Counted from the stretch's first letter, positions 8,209-17,507 are shown. The stretch: 64,000 bases of DNA from Cohnella panacarvi Gsoil 349 (GCF_000515335.1 NZ_KI911563.1:3124936-3188935); one strand, 5' to 3'. A program made the numbers and translations. Notes: generated by a model not told the origin, from the letters alone.

Positions 8209-9396
8209 TCAACCGTGGACCGTCGCTGATCTTGCGGGCTCAGCCAGCGACAATCTACCGTCTTCCATCCGATAGACTCTATCGCAATATTCAAGCATCC
8301 GCTCATCGTGCGTGACCATAATGGCGGCTTTCCGACGCGACCTTACCTCGTGCGCGATCAGGCTGACCACTTCATGCGCGCGCTTCGTGTCCAAGCTGGC
8401 CGTAGGCTCGTCCGTTGTCGGCAGGACCGCGGCCGTCCCGTAAGTGAGCAACACGCCAATAACGATGCTCGCGACCGATAGAACAACGACTTGAGAGACA
8501 ATCGCTTTGCTCAGAAAGCCGTTTCTTGCGCCGATCGCTTTCATAATGCCGAATTGATTCGTCTTCTGCATCGTCATGACGTAGAAGAAGACGCCGAGCA
8601 CAAGCGCAGAGATCGCGAGCAGGAAGCCAAGCATCATCAGAATGGAGCCTGTCTCTTCTTTGTACCCCGGCATGCCGTATATCGCATCTCCGCGCGTCAC
8701 CGTATCGGTGTTGGCGAGCTTGCCGTTCATAACGCCAGGATCGATATCCTTGCCTTGCAGCATAATCGCGTTTACCGGACCTTCAATTCCTTTATCCGAG
8801 CCCGGCGCGGCGAACGTAATCTTCCGCCATTCGGGCATCGCGACGAATACGGATGAAAGATGGTTGTAGGTTTGGTTCTCGACGAATCCGATAATCGTTA
8901 ATGCCTGCGTCGATCCGTCCAGTTGGAACGTATCCCCTAGCTTAAACCCGTCATCCTTCATCGTCTTATTCACGATAACGCCAGTCGGATCGTCGGGATT
9001 CAGTCTCTCGCCTTCGATGACGTTCGGCTCTAGGAAGCTGCCGGGGAGAATGCCTAAGATCGCGATGTCGACCTTATCTTCATTCTTGTTGCTATTGCCT
9101 TTCAAGGCCGTAGCCATCGTGCTTCCCATAGGGGATGCGGCTTCTACATGAGGCAGTTTCTCCGCTTCCTCCACCAATCGGTCGGACAACAGCGACTTGC
9201 TCATGGACGACTGCGACCCTTGTTCGAAGACGACATAGTCGGCCTTCATGTTCTGGAAGGATGACGCCGCAAGCGTCGATAATCCATTGCCCAAACCCGA
9301 AAGGATGAATACTAACCAAGCAACCAGAACGAAAATCATGACGATCATGAGAAATTTCAACTTGCTATGCATGATTTCTTTTAGCGCTAAAAACAT
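8209..9396 (-). CDS. FtsX/HrtB-type ABC permease fused to the tail of its ATPase
   Basis: 395 residues in one open frame, but a chimera. Residues 1 to about 330 are a MacB/HrtB-like permease: N-terminal membrane helix (about 14-36), extracytoplasmic MacB-type domain (about 40-245), then helices at about 257-280 and 302-325. The last helix expected for the family is absent. The chain switches to TTDEPTASLDTKRAHEV... and MVTHDERMLEYCDRVYRMEDGRL, which are the D-loop and H-loop C-terminus of an HrtA/LolD-type ATPase. Walker A, Q-loop, signature motif and most of Walker B are missing. An in-frame deletion across a permease-ATPase gene pair explains this. The product is unlikely to power transport alone. 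A TetR gene lies upstream on the same strand. Confidence 0.85.
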   Translation of the reverse strand: MFLALKEIMHSKLKFLMIVMIFVLVAWLVFILSGLGNGLSTLAASSFQNMKADYVVFEQGSQSSMSKSLLSDRLVEEAEKLPHVEAASPMGSTMATALKGNSNKNEDKVDIAILGILPGSFLEPNVIEGERLNPDDPTGVIVNKTMKDDGFKLGDTFQLDGSTQALTIIGFVENQTYNHLSSVFVAMPEWRKITFAAPGSDKGIEGPVNAIMLQGKDIDPGVMNGKLANTDTVTRGDAIYGMPGYKEETGSILMMLGFLLAISALVLGVFFYVMTMQKTNQFGIMKAIGARNGFLSKAIVSQVVVLSVASIVIGVLLTYGTAAVLPTTDEPTASLDTKRAHEVVSLIAHEVRSRRKAAIMVTHDERMLEYCDRVYRMEDGRLSLAEPARSATVHG

Positions 9397-9420
9397 CTCG
9401 TCTCACTCCTTGCTCTATTT

Positions 9421-9436
9421 ATGACACAAGTGTCAT
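9421..9436. promoter_or_regulatory. Candidate TetR operator 1
   Basis: Inverted repeat ATGACACAAGTGTCAT with 7-bp perfect arms, between the promoter and start of the permease fusion gene. The half-site TGACAC recurs at 9463, suggesting a pair of operators for the neighbouring TetR protein. Confidence 0.6.
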
Positions 9437-9447
9437 TTTTGATACTC

Positions 9448-9477
9448 ATTAAACACTATAAATGACACGTCTGTCAA
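9448..9477 (-). promoter_or_regulatory. Promoter of the permease fusion gene with TetR operator 2
   Basis: On the minus strand, TTGACA (9472-9477), an 18-base spacer and TTTAAT (9448-9453). A second imperfect palindrome TGACACGTCTGTCA (9463-9476) covers the -35 box, so a repressor there would block polymerase. Confidence 0.6.
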
Positions 9478-9496
9478 ATTGAAAAAGAAGGTTGTC

Positions 9497-10063
9497 TTAC
9501 CTTTGCGCTCCTCCCGTCCACATCCGAAACAATAGCTTGCTCCATTGGGAGGAAGGGACGTTCATCATGTTGGGGGTGTTGATCAAATTGAAGAAAGCGC
9601 CGATCAATACGGGCAGCGGGATGTCTTCCCGAAGACATTCCTCTTGTTGCGCTTTCTGGAAGAGACGCGTAAGTTGAACCTTTAGCGTCGCGTGGGCTTG
9701 CTCGACGAAGTCCAGGTCCCGGTTGGCCGCAGCCGATTGGTTCGGATTGATTTTCTGGGCATCGCCTAGCAGTTGATGCAGCTTGGATTCCTCGACGTAG
9801 ATGCCGAGCAACTCCTCGAGTGCGCGCATGGCGTTCGTCTCGTCGACTGCGGAAGCCTTCTCGATGACGGTTGCGATCAATCGCTTCATGCAGGCGGCAA
9901 CGATTTCTTCTTTATTCGCGAAATATTGGTATATCGTGCTTCGGGCGCCGGGCAAATGCCGGGAGAGCAACTGGAGGTTAAACCCTTCATATCCATGCTC
10001 AAGCACCAGCTTCTTGGTGATGTCCAGCAGTTCCGACTCCGTATAGGCTTGCTTTCTGCCCAT
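9497..10063 (-). CDS. TetR/AcrR family transcriptional regulator
   Basis: 188-residue one-component repressor. The N-terminal TetR helix-turn-helix spans about residues 8-54 (LLDITKKLVLEHGYEGFNLQLLSRHLPGARSTIYQYFANKEEI, split here by family position), followed by a helical ligand-binding domain. ATG at 10063 is preceded by GGGAG. It sits directly upstream of the HrtB-like permease fusion on the same strand, and TGACAC palindromes lie in the gap. Efflux control of a toxic ligand such as haem or a drug is the usual role of this arrangement; the ligand is unknown. Confidence 0.9.
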   Translation of the reverse strand: MGRKQAYTESELLDITKKLVLEHGYEGFNLQLLSRHLPGARSTIYQYFANKEEIVAACMKRLIATVIEKASAVDETNAMRALEELLGIYVEESKLHQLLGDAQKINPNQSAAANRDLDFVEQAHATLKVQLTRLFQKAQQEECLREDIPLPVLIGAFFNLINTPNMMNVPSSQWSKLLFRMWTGGAQR

Positions 10064-10155
10064 GTCTGTCTCTCCCTTCAGCGCTTCATGACTTCCGATT
10101 CCAGATATCAGTCTAGCATATCCCTATCCGAAGATGTAGTTCCGGTAAGGAGAAA

Positions 10156-10190
10156 GCCCACGCAAGCCTGCAATAGGCTGCCGAGGGCTC
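10156..10190 (-). terminator. Likely terminator after the chemoreceptor gene
   Basis: On the minus strand, a two-part stem (AGCCC/GGGCT outside, GCCT/AGGC inside) followed by TTTC, just after the stop of the gene at 10200. Confidence 0.5.
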
Positions 10191-10199
10191 CTCTGTCGA

Positions 10200-11894
10200 T
10201 TACACGTTGAACTTGTTGACGAGCGCTTGGAGCTCCTCGGACATCTTGGACAGCGATGCCGAGGCAGCCGAGATCTCTTCCATCGAGGCGAGCTGTTCTT
10301 CGGTCGTCGCGGATACGTTCTGGGAACCGGCGGCTACGACGCGCGAGCCGTCCGCAATGTGGTCGAACGTGGCGACGACTTGCTCGGCGCTGGCGGACAT
10401 TTGCTCCGAAGCCGCGGATACTTCCTGCACTTGGGTAGCCACCTGATCGACGAACGACTTGATTTCTTCGAACGTGCTTCCCGCCGTATTCACGACGCGA
10501 ATGCCCTCGTGAACTTCCTTGCTTCCGCTTTCCATGGATTGCACCGCGTTCGAGATGCGGGTGCGGATTTGATCGACCAGCTCCGTAATTTGCTCGGCGG
10601 ACTGGGTCGATTGCTCGGCCAGCTTGCGCACCTCGCCGGCGACGACGGCGAATCCGCGACCAAGCTCGCCTGCCCTGGCCGCTTCAATGCCTGCGTTCAG
10701 CGCCAGAATGTTCGTCCGGTAAGCAATTTCGGTTATGACGTTGATAATTTCCCCGATCTCTCCGGAGAGATCGCCCATCGCGTTCACTTCTTGAGCCAGC
10801 CTATCGAAGGAGGATTGGATCGAAGCCATTTGCGCTTCGGCCGACTGAATGGCGTCGTTACCTTCTATCGACTTGTGGGCGGCTTGCATGGAGACGGTCG
10901 CCGCGGTTTGCGCGTTCGAAGCGATTTGCTGCACGCCTTTGGACATCTCCTCCATCGTCCGCACGCTTTCCTCTACGCTTTGCGCCTGTTTCTCCGCACT
11001 GACGACGACCTCTTGAATCGTCTCCGTGATCAAGGTCGAGGATTGACTGGTTTGTTCCGCGTTCGCGGTTAACTCCTCCGAGGAAACCGCCACCTGTTCG
11101 GCGCTCGAGCTTAATTGCCGGATCAAGTCGCGAAGATTCTTCTTCATTTCGTTGAAGGAAGCGGCGAGCGTGCCGATTTCGTCTTTGGAGCGTACATGAA
11201 TCGGTTCGCCGGACAAGTCGCCGGCAGCGATCTTGCCTGCGGCTTTCTCCATGGAGACGAGCGGCTTCGAGATCATGCGGGAGGCGAAGTAACCGATGAT
11301 GATCGCCAGGATGAAAGCGGCGATGCTAAGGGATGTTATGGTCGTAACGGCAGTCTCCGAGGTTTCCGAATTGTTCTTGCTGCCTTCGTCCATCATCTTC
11401 TTCTGCTCCAAGGCGATTTCGTTCGCGACGGGTTCTATCAACACCTCGACGGGTTGGACCTGTTGCATGTAGAAATCCTTCGTCGAGGCGGCGTCTTCGT
11501 TATTTTTCACCTTTAGGACGAGTTCGTCGGCTTTTTCTATGAATAGTTGGTTCAGGACGGTCAGCTTCTTTAATCTCGTCAGGTCCTCTTCCCGATTTAC
11601 AAGCGCTTCCGATTGAAGCACGAGCGAGGAAAGCTCGTCATGCGCGGAACGCATTTGCTGTTCGAACGAAGCGTTGTTCGTCAAGAGAAAGCTTCGGATG
11701 CCGCCGCTTTGTTTCTCGCTTTGCAACTGGATGTTTTGGGCATTCGCGAGGATGACGGCGCGTCTTTCGATCAGATCGGTGTTGGATTTATCGATTTGCC
11801 CCATGTTATACCATGCGATTGCTCCCGTGATGCCTAGTAGAATAGCGATGATTAAAAAAGATCCGAGCAGTTTCTTCCCGATGGTCATTCTCAC
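10200..11894 (-). CDS. Methyl-accepting chemotaxis protein
   Basis: 564-residue transmembrane chemoreceptor. A membrane helix at about 10-30 precedes a four-helix-bundle extracellular sensor (about 33-185). A second helix (about 187-208) leads to a HAMP domain (about 208-262, [15 protein letters not shown]). The long cytoplasmic coiled coil carries the conserved hairpin tip [22 protein letters not shown] and [17 protein letters not shown] at 11894 has GGGAGG 8 bases upstream. It stands alone between two convergent or unrelated genes, with its own terminator. The ligand is not deducible. Confidence 0.93.
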   Translation of the reverse strand: MRMTIGKKLLGSFLIIAILLGITGAIAWYNMGQIDKSNTDLIERRAVILANAQNIQLQSEKQSGGIRSFLLTNNASFEQQMRSAHDELSSLVLQSEALVNREEDLTRLKKLTVLNQLFIEKADELVLKVKNNEDAASTKDFYMQQVQPVEVLIEPVANEIALEQKKMMDEGSKNNSETSETAVTTITSLSIAAFILAIIIGYFASRMISKPLVSMEKAAGKIAAGDLSGEPIHVRSKDEIGTLAASFNEMKKNLRDLIRQLSSSAEQVAVSSEELTANAEQTSQSSTLITETIQEVVVSAEKQAQSVEESVRTMEEMSKGVQQIASNAQTAATVSMQAAHKSIEGNDAIQSAEAQMASIQSSFDRLAQEVNAMGDLSGEIGEIINVITEIAYRTNILALNAGIEAARAGELGRGFAVVAGEVRKLAEQSTQSAEQITELVDQIRTRISNAVQSMESGSKEVHEGIRVVNTAGSTFEEIKSFVDQVATQVQEVSAASEQMSASAEQVVATFDHIADGSRVVAAGSQNVSATTEEQLASMEEISAASASLSKMSEELQALVNKFNV

Positions 11895-12070
11895 AGATGG
11901 TGCCTCCCAAAGATGTAATATTCCTCATAATTCTCGTAAACACGTGTTTAGCGAACAGTGTCCATTATACACCGAAATAATGGAACGGATAAGAATGAAG
12001 AAGGAATAACCTGATAAAAAAGCGAAAAAGTCGATCAAGCAACGTTAGCAGGAGGAAGAAGGTTTGGTCC

Positions 12071-13174
12071 ATGCCCAAAAAGCAGCAACTCATCGCGCCA
12101 AGCGATCGGCCGATCATGCCGGAACTGCCGGATCCGTTCGTCTTCAGGGACGGACGCAAGGTATCAACGCCGGCCATGTGGGACAAGCGCGCCGAAGAGC
12201 TGAAGGAGCTCTTTCAGCATTACATGTACGGTTATGCGCCGAATCGATCGGCAGAACGCGCGGATTATGAGATAACGGACACCGGCTTGCTTATTCAGGT
12301 CACAATACGCGGGAAAGCGGCATCGTTCCCGGCCGAAGTAAGCCTGCCGACTCGGGATTGCGGGTTCGACGGGCCGTATCCGGTCATCTTCTCGCTCGGA
12401 GCCTTCGAGCCGGATACCGCGAACGCGCGGGGCTATGCCGTCGTCACGCTCCGCACGGAAGCGATCGCATCGGACAAGGCGGCAAGAACGGGGGCTTTCT
12501 TCGAGCTTTACCCGTATGCTCCGAAGACGGATACGGATGTCGGCGTGCTTCTCGCGTGGGGATGGGCAGCGGGTAAAACGCTCGATGCGCTGGAGCGGAA
12601 CGCCTATCCGGAGATCGATTCGAAGAGGGCGGCGATTACCGGCTTTTCCCGGTGGGGCAAGGCGGCGTTAGTCGCCGGCGCGTTGGATGAAAGGTTCAAG
12701 GTCGTTAACCCTCATTGCTCGGGAGCAGGAGGGATGGCATCGTTCCGCCGTTCGTTCGAAGGCAAGATGTACTATTGGGGAATCGCCGAGCGGTGCGAAC
12801 CTCTCGAAGCGCTGCAAAGCGAATCGGAGTCGCATTGGTTCAACTCGACGTTCGGCGAATTCAAGGATGCCCGCTCGCTGCCTTTCGATCAGCACGAATT
12901 GGCATCGTTGGTCGCGCCCAGGGGCTTGCTCGTCACCGGAGGTTACGCCGATTATTGGACGAACCCGGAAGGGATGCACGTCTCCTACCTCGGAGCCTCT
13001 CGCGTATATGAATTCCTGGGCGCGGACGACCGCATCGGAATTGCTTTTCGGCCCGGCGGCCATAACAGAACGCAGGAGGATCACGACAATCTGCTTGATT
13101 TCTGCGATCGGTGCTTCAGAGGCTTCCGGTGCGGCAGAAGCTTCAAATCGAGCTTGTACGACGGCGGCTATTAA
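12071..13174 (+). CDS. CE15-like glucuronoyl esterase family protein
   Basis: 367-residue alpha/beta hydrolase without signal peptide. The nucleophile motif GFSRWGKAALVAGALD (Ser at about residue 196) is the hallmark GxSRxGK of carbohydrate esterase family 15, whose members cleave ester links between lignin alcohols and glucuronoxylan side chains. RPGGHNRTQEDHDN near the C-terminus carries the expected catalytic His. ELASLVAPRGLLVTGGYADYW is also typical. Lack of a signal peptide suggests action on imported fragments or a related cytoplasmic substrate. AAGG lies 8 bases before the ATG. The 3' end overlaps the convergent LysR gene by 4 bases. Confidence 0.82.
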   Translation: MPKKQQLIAPSDRPIMPELPDPFVFRDGRKVSTPAMWDKRAEELKELFQHYMYGYAPNRSAERADYEITDTGLLIQVTIRGKAASFPAEVSLPTRDCGFDGPYPVIFSLGAFEPDTANARGYAVVTLRTEAIASDKAARTGAFFELYPYAPKTDTDVGVLLAWGWAAGKTLDALERNAYPEIDSKRAAITGFSRWGKAALVAGALDERFKVVNPHCSGAGGMASFRRSFEGKMYYWGIAERCEPLEALQSESESHWFNSTFGEFKDARSLPFDQHELASLVAPRGLLVTGGYADYWTNPEGMHVSYLGASRVYEFLGADDRIGIAFRPGGHNRTQEDHDNLLDFCDRCFRGFRCGRSFKSSLYDGGY

Positions 13175-14088
13175 TCCATGCGGCTTCCTTGGGTCAGGAC
13201 GAACATATCGATGAATTCGCGCGCGCTCTTGGACAGATAACGATCTTTCAGCCAGACAAGGCCGATCTCGGAATAAAAGTCCGTGTTCGCAAGCTCGCAA
13301 GCGGTGATGTCCGCGAGGGGGAACGAAGCCGTGACCGATTTGGGCAAGATCGTGGCGCCGATACCCGCCGCGACGAGCGCGACGATAACGGCAACGCTTG
13401 AGCATTCGCATAGGATGAGGGGCTCAAGGCCCGCTCGATGGAATTCGTGCAACACGTTGGCGTGCATCCGAATCGTCTGATCGCTCTTGAGCGTCAGGAA
13501 TGGATGCTTCGCCAGCTCTTGCATGCTTATGCTCGCCGGATTGCCGTTCTCGTGCGGCGCCCAAGCGGTCGGCAGAATGGCGACGAACGGGTCGGGCGCT
13601 AGATCCACGGTTTGATAGCGCTCCGGATCGACGGCCGCTTCGAACGGGAGTCTGGCGATAATGAACTCGATCGCTCGTTTCTCCATCTGCTCGGCGAGCA
13701 GGAAATGGTCGCCTTCGAGGATTTTGAAAGTCACCTGCGGACAACGCTGCTGAAAACGTTGGATCGGTTGCGGAAGCAAGGAGATGCAGGAGACGACGGA
13801 CCCGATGGACAGCACGCCGTGCACGCCTTCGTCCAGCTCCTGAACCTCTCTTACCGTCTCGTGCAGTTGTCCCAGCAGTTGTTCGGCTCTGCGCCGCAGC
13901 AATTCGCCGGCGTGCGTGAGCGTCAGCCGCTTGCCGCTGCGATCGAATAGCGCCACTTCCAACTCCTGCTCCAGCAGCTTCATCTGTCTGCTGAGCGGGG
14001 GCTGTTCCATATTCAGGCGCTTGGCGGCGCTCGTCACTTGCCCTTCTTCGGCCACGGCCAAGAAGTAGCGCAGTTGCCTCAGATCCAT
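13171..14088 (-). CDS. LysR family transcriptional regulator
   Basis: 305-residue regulator. The N-terminal winged helix-turn-helix (about 1-60) reads MDLRQLRYFLAVAEEGQVTSA with PPLSRQMKLLEQELEVALFDR as recognition region. The effector domain follows (about 85-290). ATG at 14088 has GGAGG 7 bases upstream; an in-frame TTG at 14109 lacks a site. It is divergent from ilvE across about 110 bp and is the likely regulator of ilvE and/or itself. Confidence 0.9.
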   Translation of the reverse strand: MDLRQLRYFLAVAEEGQVTSAAKRLNMEQPPLSRQMKLLEQELEVALFDRSGKRLTLTHAGELLRRRAEQLLGQLHETVREVQELDEGVHGVLSIGSVVSCISLLPQPIQRFQQRCPQVTFKILEGDHFLLAEQMEKRAIEFIIARLPFEAAVDPERYQTVDLAPDPFVAILPTAWAPHENGNPASISMQELAKHPFLTLKSDQTIRMHANVLHEFHRAGLEPLILCECSSVAVIVALVAAGIGATILPKSVTASFPLADITACELANTDFYSEIGLVWLKDRYLSKSAREFIDMFVLTQGSRMD

Positions 14089-14200
14089 CCGGGCACCTCC
14101 ATTTTCCAACTATACTATAAAGGTATGCTTTTCGAACAAAATAGATATTTTCAATATACTAACCGGCTTGGTATCATTCAAGTAAGAGAATCTAGAGAGG

Positions 14201-15283
14201 ATGAACGAACAGATGCCATCGCCTATCACGATTGAACGTACGCAGACACCTAAGCCAAGGCCGCAAGCAAGTTCGCTCGGCTTCGGCAAGTATTACACGG
14301 ATCACATGTTTATCATGGAGTACGAAACTTCCAATGGCTGGCATTCGCCGCGCATCGTGCCGTATCAGCCGATCTCGCTCGATCCTTCGTCCAAGGTGTT
14401 GCACTACGGACAGACGGTGTTCGAAGGATTGAAGGCCTATCGTACGGACGACGGCCGCGTCCTGCTCTTCCGTCCGCAGAAGAACGCCGAACGGCTGAAC
14501 CGCTCGAACGAGCGCCTTAGCATGCCCGCCTTGGACGAGGGGACGGTGCTGGAGGGGATCAAGCAGCTCGTACGGGTCGATCAGGATTGGATTCCGAACG
14601 AGCCGGGCACTTCCCTCTACATTCGCCCGTTCGTCATCGCGACCGAGAACGCGCTCGGGGTGGCGCCTTCGCGCGAATATTTGTTCATGATCATCCTGTC
14701 GCCGGTCGGCATGTACTATTCGAACGGCATGAACCCGATCTCGATCTTCGTCGAATCGAAGTACGTTCGCGCGGTGGAAGGCGGGGTCGGCACGGCGAAA
14801 ACCGCGGGCAACTACGCGGCAAGCTTGAAAGCGCAAGAGGAGGCGGCTGAGCACGGCTGCGCCCAGGTGCTGTGGCTCGATGGGGTGCATCGGAAGTACG
14901 TCGAGGAAGTCGGGAGCATGAACGTGTTCTTCCGGATCGGCGACACGGTTGTTACGCCGGCGCTTAACGGCAGTTTCTTAGCCGGAATTACCCGCGATTC
15001 GGTCATCCGGCTGCTGAAACATTGGAACGTTCCGATCGAGGAGAGAGCGATCACGATCGACGAGATCGTACAGGCTCACCGCGACGGGGAGCTGAAGGAA
15101 GTGTTCGGCACGGGCACGGCCGCCGTCATTTCGCCGGTCGGGGAGCTGATCTGGCAAGGCAACAAGATGAAGATCGGCGACGGAACGACGGGCGAGCTGT
15201 CCGCGCGCATCTACGATGCGGTTACGGGCATTCAGACCGGCAAGGTCGATGACCCGTTCGGGTGGACGGTTGCGGTAGAGTAA
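14201..15283 (+). CDS. ilvE: Branched-chain amino acid aminotransferase
   Basis: 360-residue PLP-dependent class IV aminotransferase that interconverts branched-chain amino acids and 2-keto acids. Motifs are LHYGQTVFEGLKAYR near residue 68, the PLP-lysine region GTAKTAGNYAASLKAQ, and LDGVHRKYVEEVGSMNVFF followed by TPALNGSFLAGITRDS. It belongs to the larger BCAT type of animals and Bacillus. AGAGAGG directly precedes the ATG at 14201; an in-frame ATG at 14213 (12-base spacing) is an alternative. It forms a single-gene unit closed by a strong terminator. The keto acids feed branched fatty-acid synthesis in this group of bacteria. Confidence 0.93.
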   Translation: MNEQMPSPITIERTQTPKPRPQASSLGFGKYYTDHMFIMEYETSNGWHSPRIVPYQPISLDPSSKVLHYGQTVFEGLKAYRTDDGRVLLFRPQKNAERLNRSNERLSMPALDEGTVLEGIKQLVRVDQDWIPNEPGTSLYIRPFVIATENALGVAPSREYLFMIILSPVGMYYSNGMNPISIFVESKYVRAVEGGVGTAKTAGNYAASLKAQEEAAEHGCAQVLWLDGVHRKYVEEVGSMNVFFRIGDTVVTPALNGSFLAGITRDSVIRLLKHWNVPIEERAITIDEIVQAHRDGELKEVFGTGTAAVISPVGELIWQGNKMKIGDGTTGELSARIYDAVTGIQTGKVDDPFGWTVAVE

Positions 15284-15293
15284 AGCTGAAGAG

Positions 15294-15328
15294 GGTTGTC
15301 CCGATAAGTGTCGGGACAACCTTTTTTT
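15294..15328 (+). terminator. Strong terminator after ilvE
   Basis: Perfect 11-bp stem GGTTGTCCCGA (15294-15304) with its complement at 15311-15321, a 6-base loop and seven Ts. Confidence 0.95.
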
Positions 15329-15787
15329 AATGAAGGATGAGAACGGGTCGTAAAGCGGACATGCCCGGGGAGGGCATGATCGTTGGTCCTAGCGTGATAG
15401 TCGCTATCGTGTGACCCTGAATACGGCCGCACAGCGACGGAGCGACCCCCGCTCTCTCCGCCAACCAATAGAACCTACCTGCGATCGTACAGCTATTTCA
15501 TAGAACCGGTAGGGTGTTAAATCAATAAATGCAAATGTGCAGGTGATATCTCGCCGCGTGACACCATTGAAGGTTTGCAGGACTAATACCTGCACTTTTG
15601 CAGGATGAAAGGTTAAACGAGCGATCTCGGTTAGGATTACCTGCAGAATGGCAGGTGTGGAGCGACGGAAGCAGGGGATAAAGCGTGCGGCCCCCCCGAT
15701 GCTGTGACGGAAGTAGGGGGACAAAGCGTGCGGACTCGATGCTGCGACCGTTCAAATCCTGCCGGATTGCTGACTACAGCCCATCCC
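15329..15787. other. Non-coding stretch between ilvE and ABC permease
   Basis: No convincing gene. It holds short inverted elements around TGCAGG/CCTGCA (about 15530-15655), the arm pair GATAG/CTATC near 15397, and the 42-bp direct repeat described separately. It may be a degenerate repeat region. Confidence 0.5.
15664..15747 (+). repeat. Two imperfect 42-bp direct repeats
   Basis: Units starting GACGGAAG at 15664 and 15706 share the core AAAGCGTGCGG and GATGCTG; the second differs by several substitutions. Confidence 0.65.
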
Positions 15788-16597
15788 TTACAGTGACAGA
15801 TCGCGTCTTCGGAACAGGGCGACTGCAAGACCGAACGTCACGATTCCGATTGCCAGCAGGACAAGCGACGTTGCCGCAATATTCGCGTTGCCGTTCGTAA
15901 TGTCTGCCGGACGGTACAGAGAGAAGACCGAAAGGCTGCGAATCCACTCGACCTGATCGCTTAGCTTGCCGAGCAAGTCCATGCTGAAGAAGCCGAACGT
16001 GATCGCCCCGGCGATGCCGAGTGCTTTCTTCTCGTCGCTCGCCAGCGAGGATACGAGGAACGAGATGCCGCCGACGGCGAAGAAGAGCAAGAACGCCGAC
16101 AGGTTCATCTGCAGGAACGCGCTCGTGTCCAGCGCGTACTCGTCACCCAGAAACCACGCGTTCCCCGCGAATCCGGCAATCGTCGTCACTCCCAAGATGA
16201 TAACCAACCCCGTAACTAATACGACCGCTTGCGTGAACGCGATCTGCCCCCTTGTCGTCGGCGTCGATAACAGGTAAGCCATCGAACCTTGATCCACGAG
16301 CTTCGCCATAAGCTTCGTCGACAATTGAACGCATACGATAGAGAGGATCAGGACAAGAATGAGTCCGTAAAATTCGCCTGAGATGAACGCCTCCGCGCTG
16401 TCGAACCCGCTGAAGCCGAAAGCTCGGCCGAAGCCTTCCGGCATCGAGTCGACGATCGAATCGATGGCCGCCGCATTCTTCGCGATACCGGGGTAGAGCC
16501 AGAAGATAATCAGGAGGTAGAAGGCGGAACCGAACGCATAGTTCAGGAAGCCTCTCAGGTTAACCTTCATCATCTGCGCGTACAATGTCGTCTTCAT
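15788..16597 (-). CDS. ABC-2 type transporter permease
   Basis: 269-residue integral membrane protein with about six hydrophobic segments: about 20-38, 72-92, 112-135, 150-170, 180-205 and 238-260. Family features include KAALGIAGAITFGFFSMDLL-type helices and a C-terminal FGLAVALFRRRDLSL, typical of ABC-2 exporters paired with a CcmA-type ATPase. Its ATG overlaps the stop of the ATPase gene (16594-16597), so both are co-translated. The substrate is unknown; it may be a drug or peptide. Confidence 0.88.
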   Translation of the reverse strand: MKTTLYAQMMKVNLRGFLNYAFGSAFYLLIIFWLYPGIAKNAAAIDSIVDSMPEGFGRAFGFSGFDSAEAFISGEFYGLILVLILSIVCVQLSTKLMAKLVDQGSMAYLLSTPTTRGQIAFTQAVVLVTGLVIILGVTTIAGFAGNAWFLGDEYALDTSAFLQMNLSAFLLFFAVGGISFLVSSLASDEKKALGIAGAITFGFFSMDLLGKLSDQVEWIRSLSVFSLYRPADITNGNANIAATSLVLLAIGIVTFGLAVALFRRRDLSL

Positions 16598-17484
16598 GTT
16601 CTCGTCGCCTCTTTCCGGTCATAGTAGTTCATGAATACGTCCTCCAGGTTCTGGGTGAACGTGTCGATGTTGCGCACTTTACGCTTCGCCGTCTCCGCCG
16701 CGAACAGATCGTAATTGCCTTGAACGGCTACCCTTGCCCGGTTCCCTTCGATCGACTCGACCGGCAGTCCGGATTCCGCGAAAGCCCGCGCTTCGGCCGG
16801 CGTCTCGAACGTGACTTCGAACAGCTTCCGCTGCATCGACTGCAGCTCGTGAATGTCCTTGACGGCGACGATGCCGCCATCCTTGATGATGGCGGCCCGG
16901 TCGCACGTCCGTTCGATCTCCGGGAAGCTATGGGAGGACATGAGGAACGTCGTTCCCCGGGCTTTCTCCTCCAGCACGAGCTCGATGAACACTTTCTGCA
17001 TAAGCGGGTCTAGGCCGGAGGTGGGCTCGTCAAGGATGATCAATTCGGGATCGTGCATGAATGCGGCGACAAGGCCGACTTTCTGTTTCATGCCTTTGGA
17101 CATTTTGCGGATCGGCGTATTCACATCGAACTGCAGCCGCTCGATCAAACGATTGCGTTTTCCAGGTTCTTTCATTCCCCGCAGTTTCGCCATGAAATCT
17201 AGGAACGTCTTGCCCGTCATTCCGTCGAAAAAAGCGATTTCCCCAGGCAAATAGCCGACATAAGCTTGGACGTTTCCCTGCTCTCGCCACGTATTTAGTC
17301 CGTTCACCGTTACCGTTCCGCTATCCGGCTTCATGAAGCCCATGATGTGGCGGATCGTCGTCGACTTCCCGGCGCCGTTCGGACCGAGAAAGCCGAATAC
17401 CTCGCCTTTACGCACCTCGAAGCTCACGTCGAATATCCCTTTTCCGCCGGAGAACTTTTTGGTCAACCGTTGGATCGTTAACAT
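16594..17484 (-). CDS. ABC transporter ATP-binding protein (CcmA type)
   Basis: 296-residue ATPase. Walker A GPNGAGKST (about residue 37), signature region MSKGMKQKVGLVAAFMHDPE, Walker B LIILDEPTSGLDP and switch SSHSF are all present. A C-terminal extension (about 215-296) is usual in ABC-2 exporters. I start at ATG 17484 with AGGAGGGG 5 bases upstream; the open frame extends to 17538 through the operator palindrome and is not likely translated there. It is the first gene of a two-gene exporter operon divergent from a TetR gene. Confidence 0.92.
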   Translation of the reverse strand: MLTIQRLTKKFSGGKGIFDVSFEVRKGEVFGFLGPNGAGKSTTIRHIMGFMKPDSGTVTVNGLNTWREQGNVQAYVGYLPGEIAFFDGMTGKTFLDFMAKLRGMKEPGKRNRLIERLQFDVNTPIRKMSKGMKQKVGLVAAFMHDPELIILDEPTSGLDPLMQKVFIELVLEEKARGTTFLMSSHSFPEIERTCDRAAIIKDGGIVAVKDIHELQSMQRKLFEVTFETPAEARAFAESGLPVESIEGNRARVAVQGNYDLFAAETAKRKVRNIDTFTQNLEDVFMNYYDRKEATRT

Positions 17485-17507
17485 GGAGACCCCTCCTACC
17501 CACTCAA

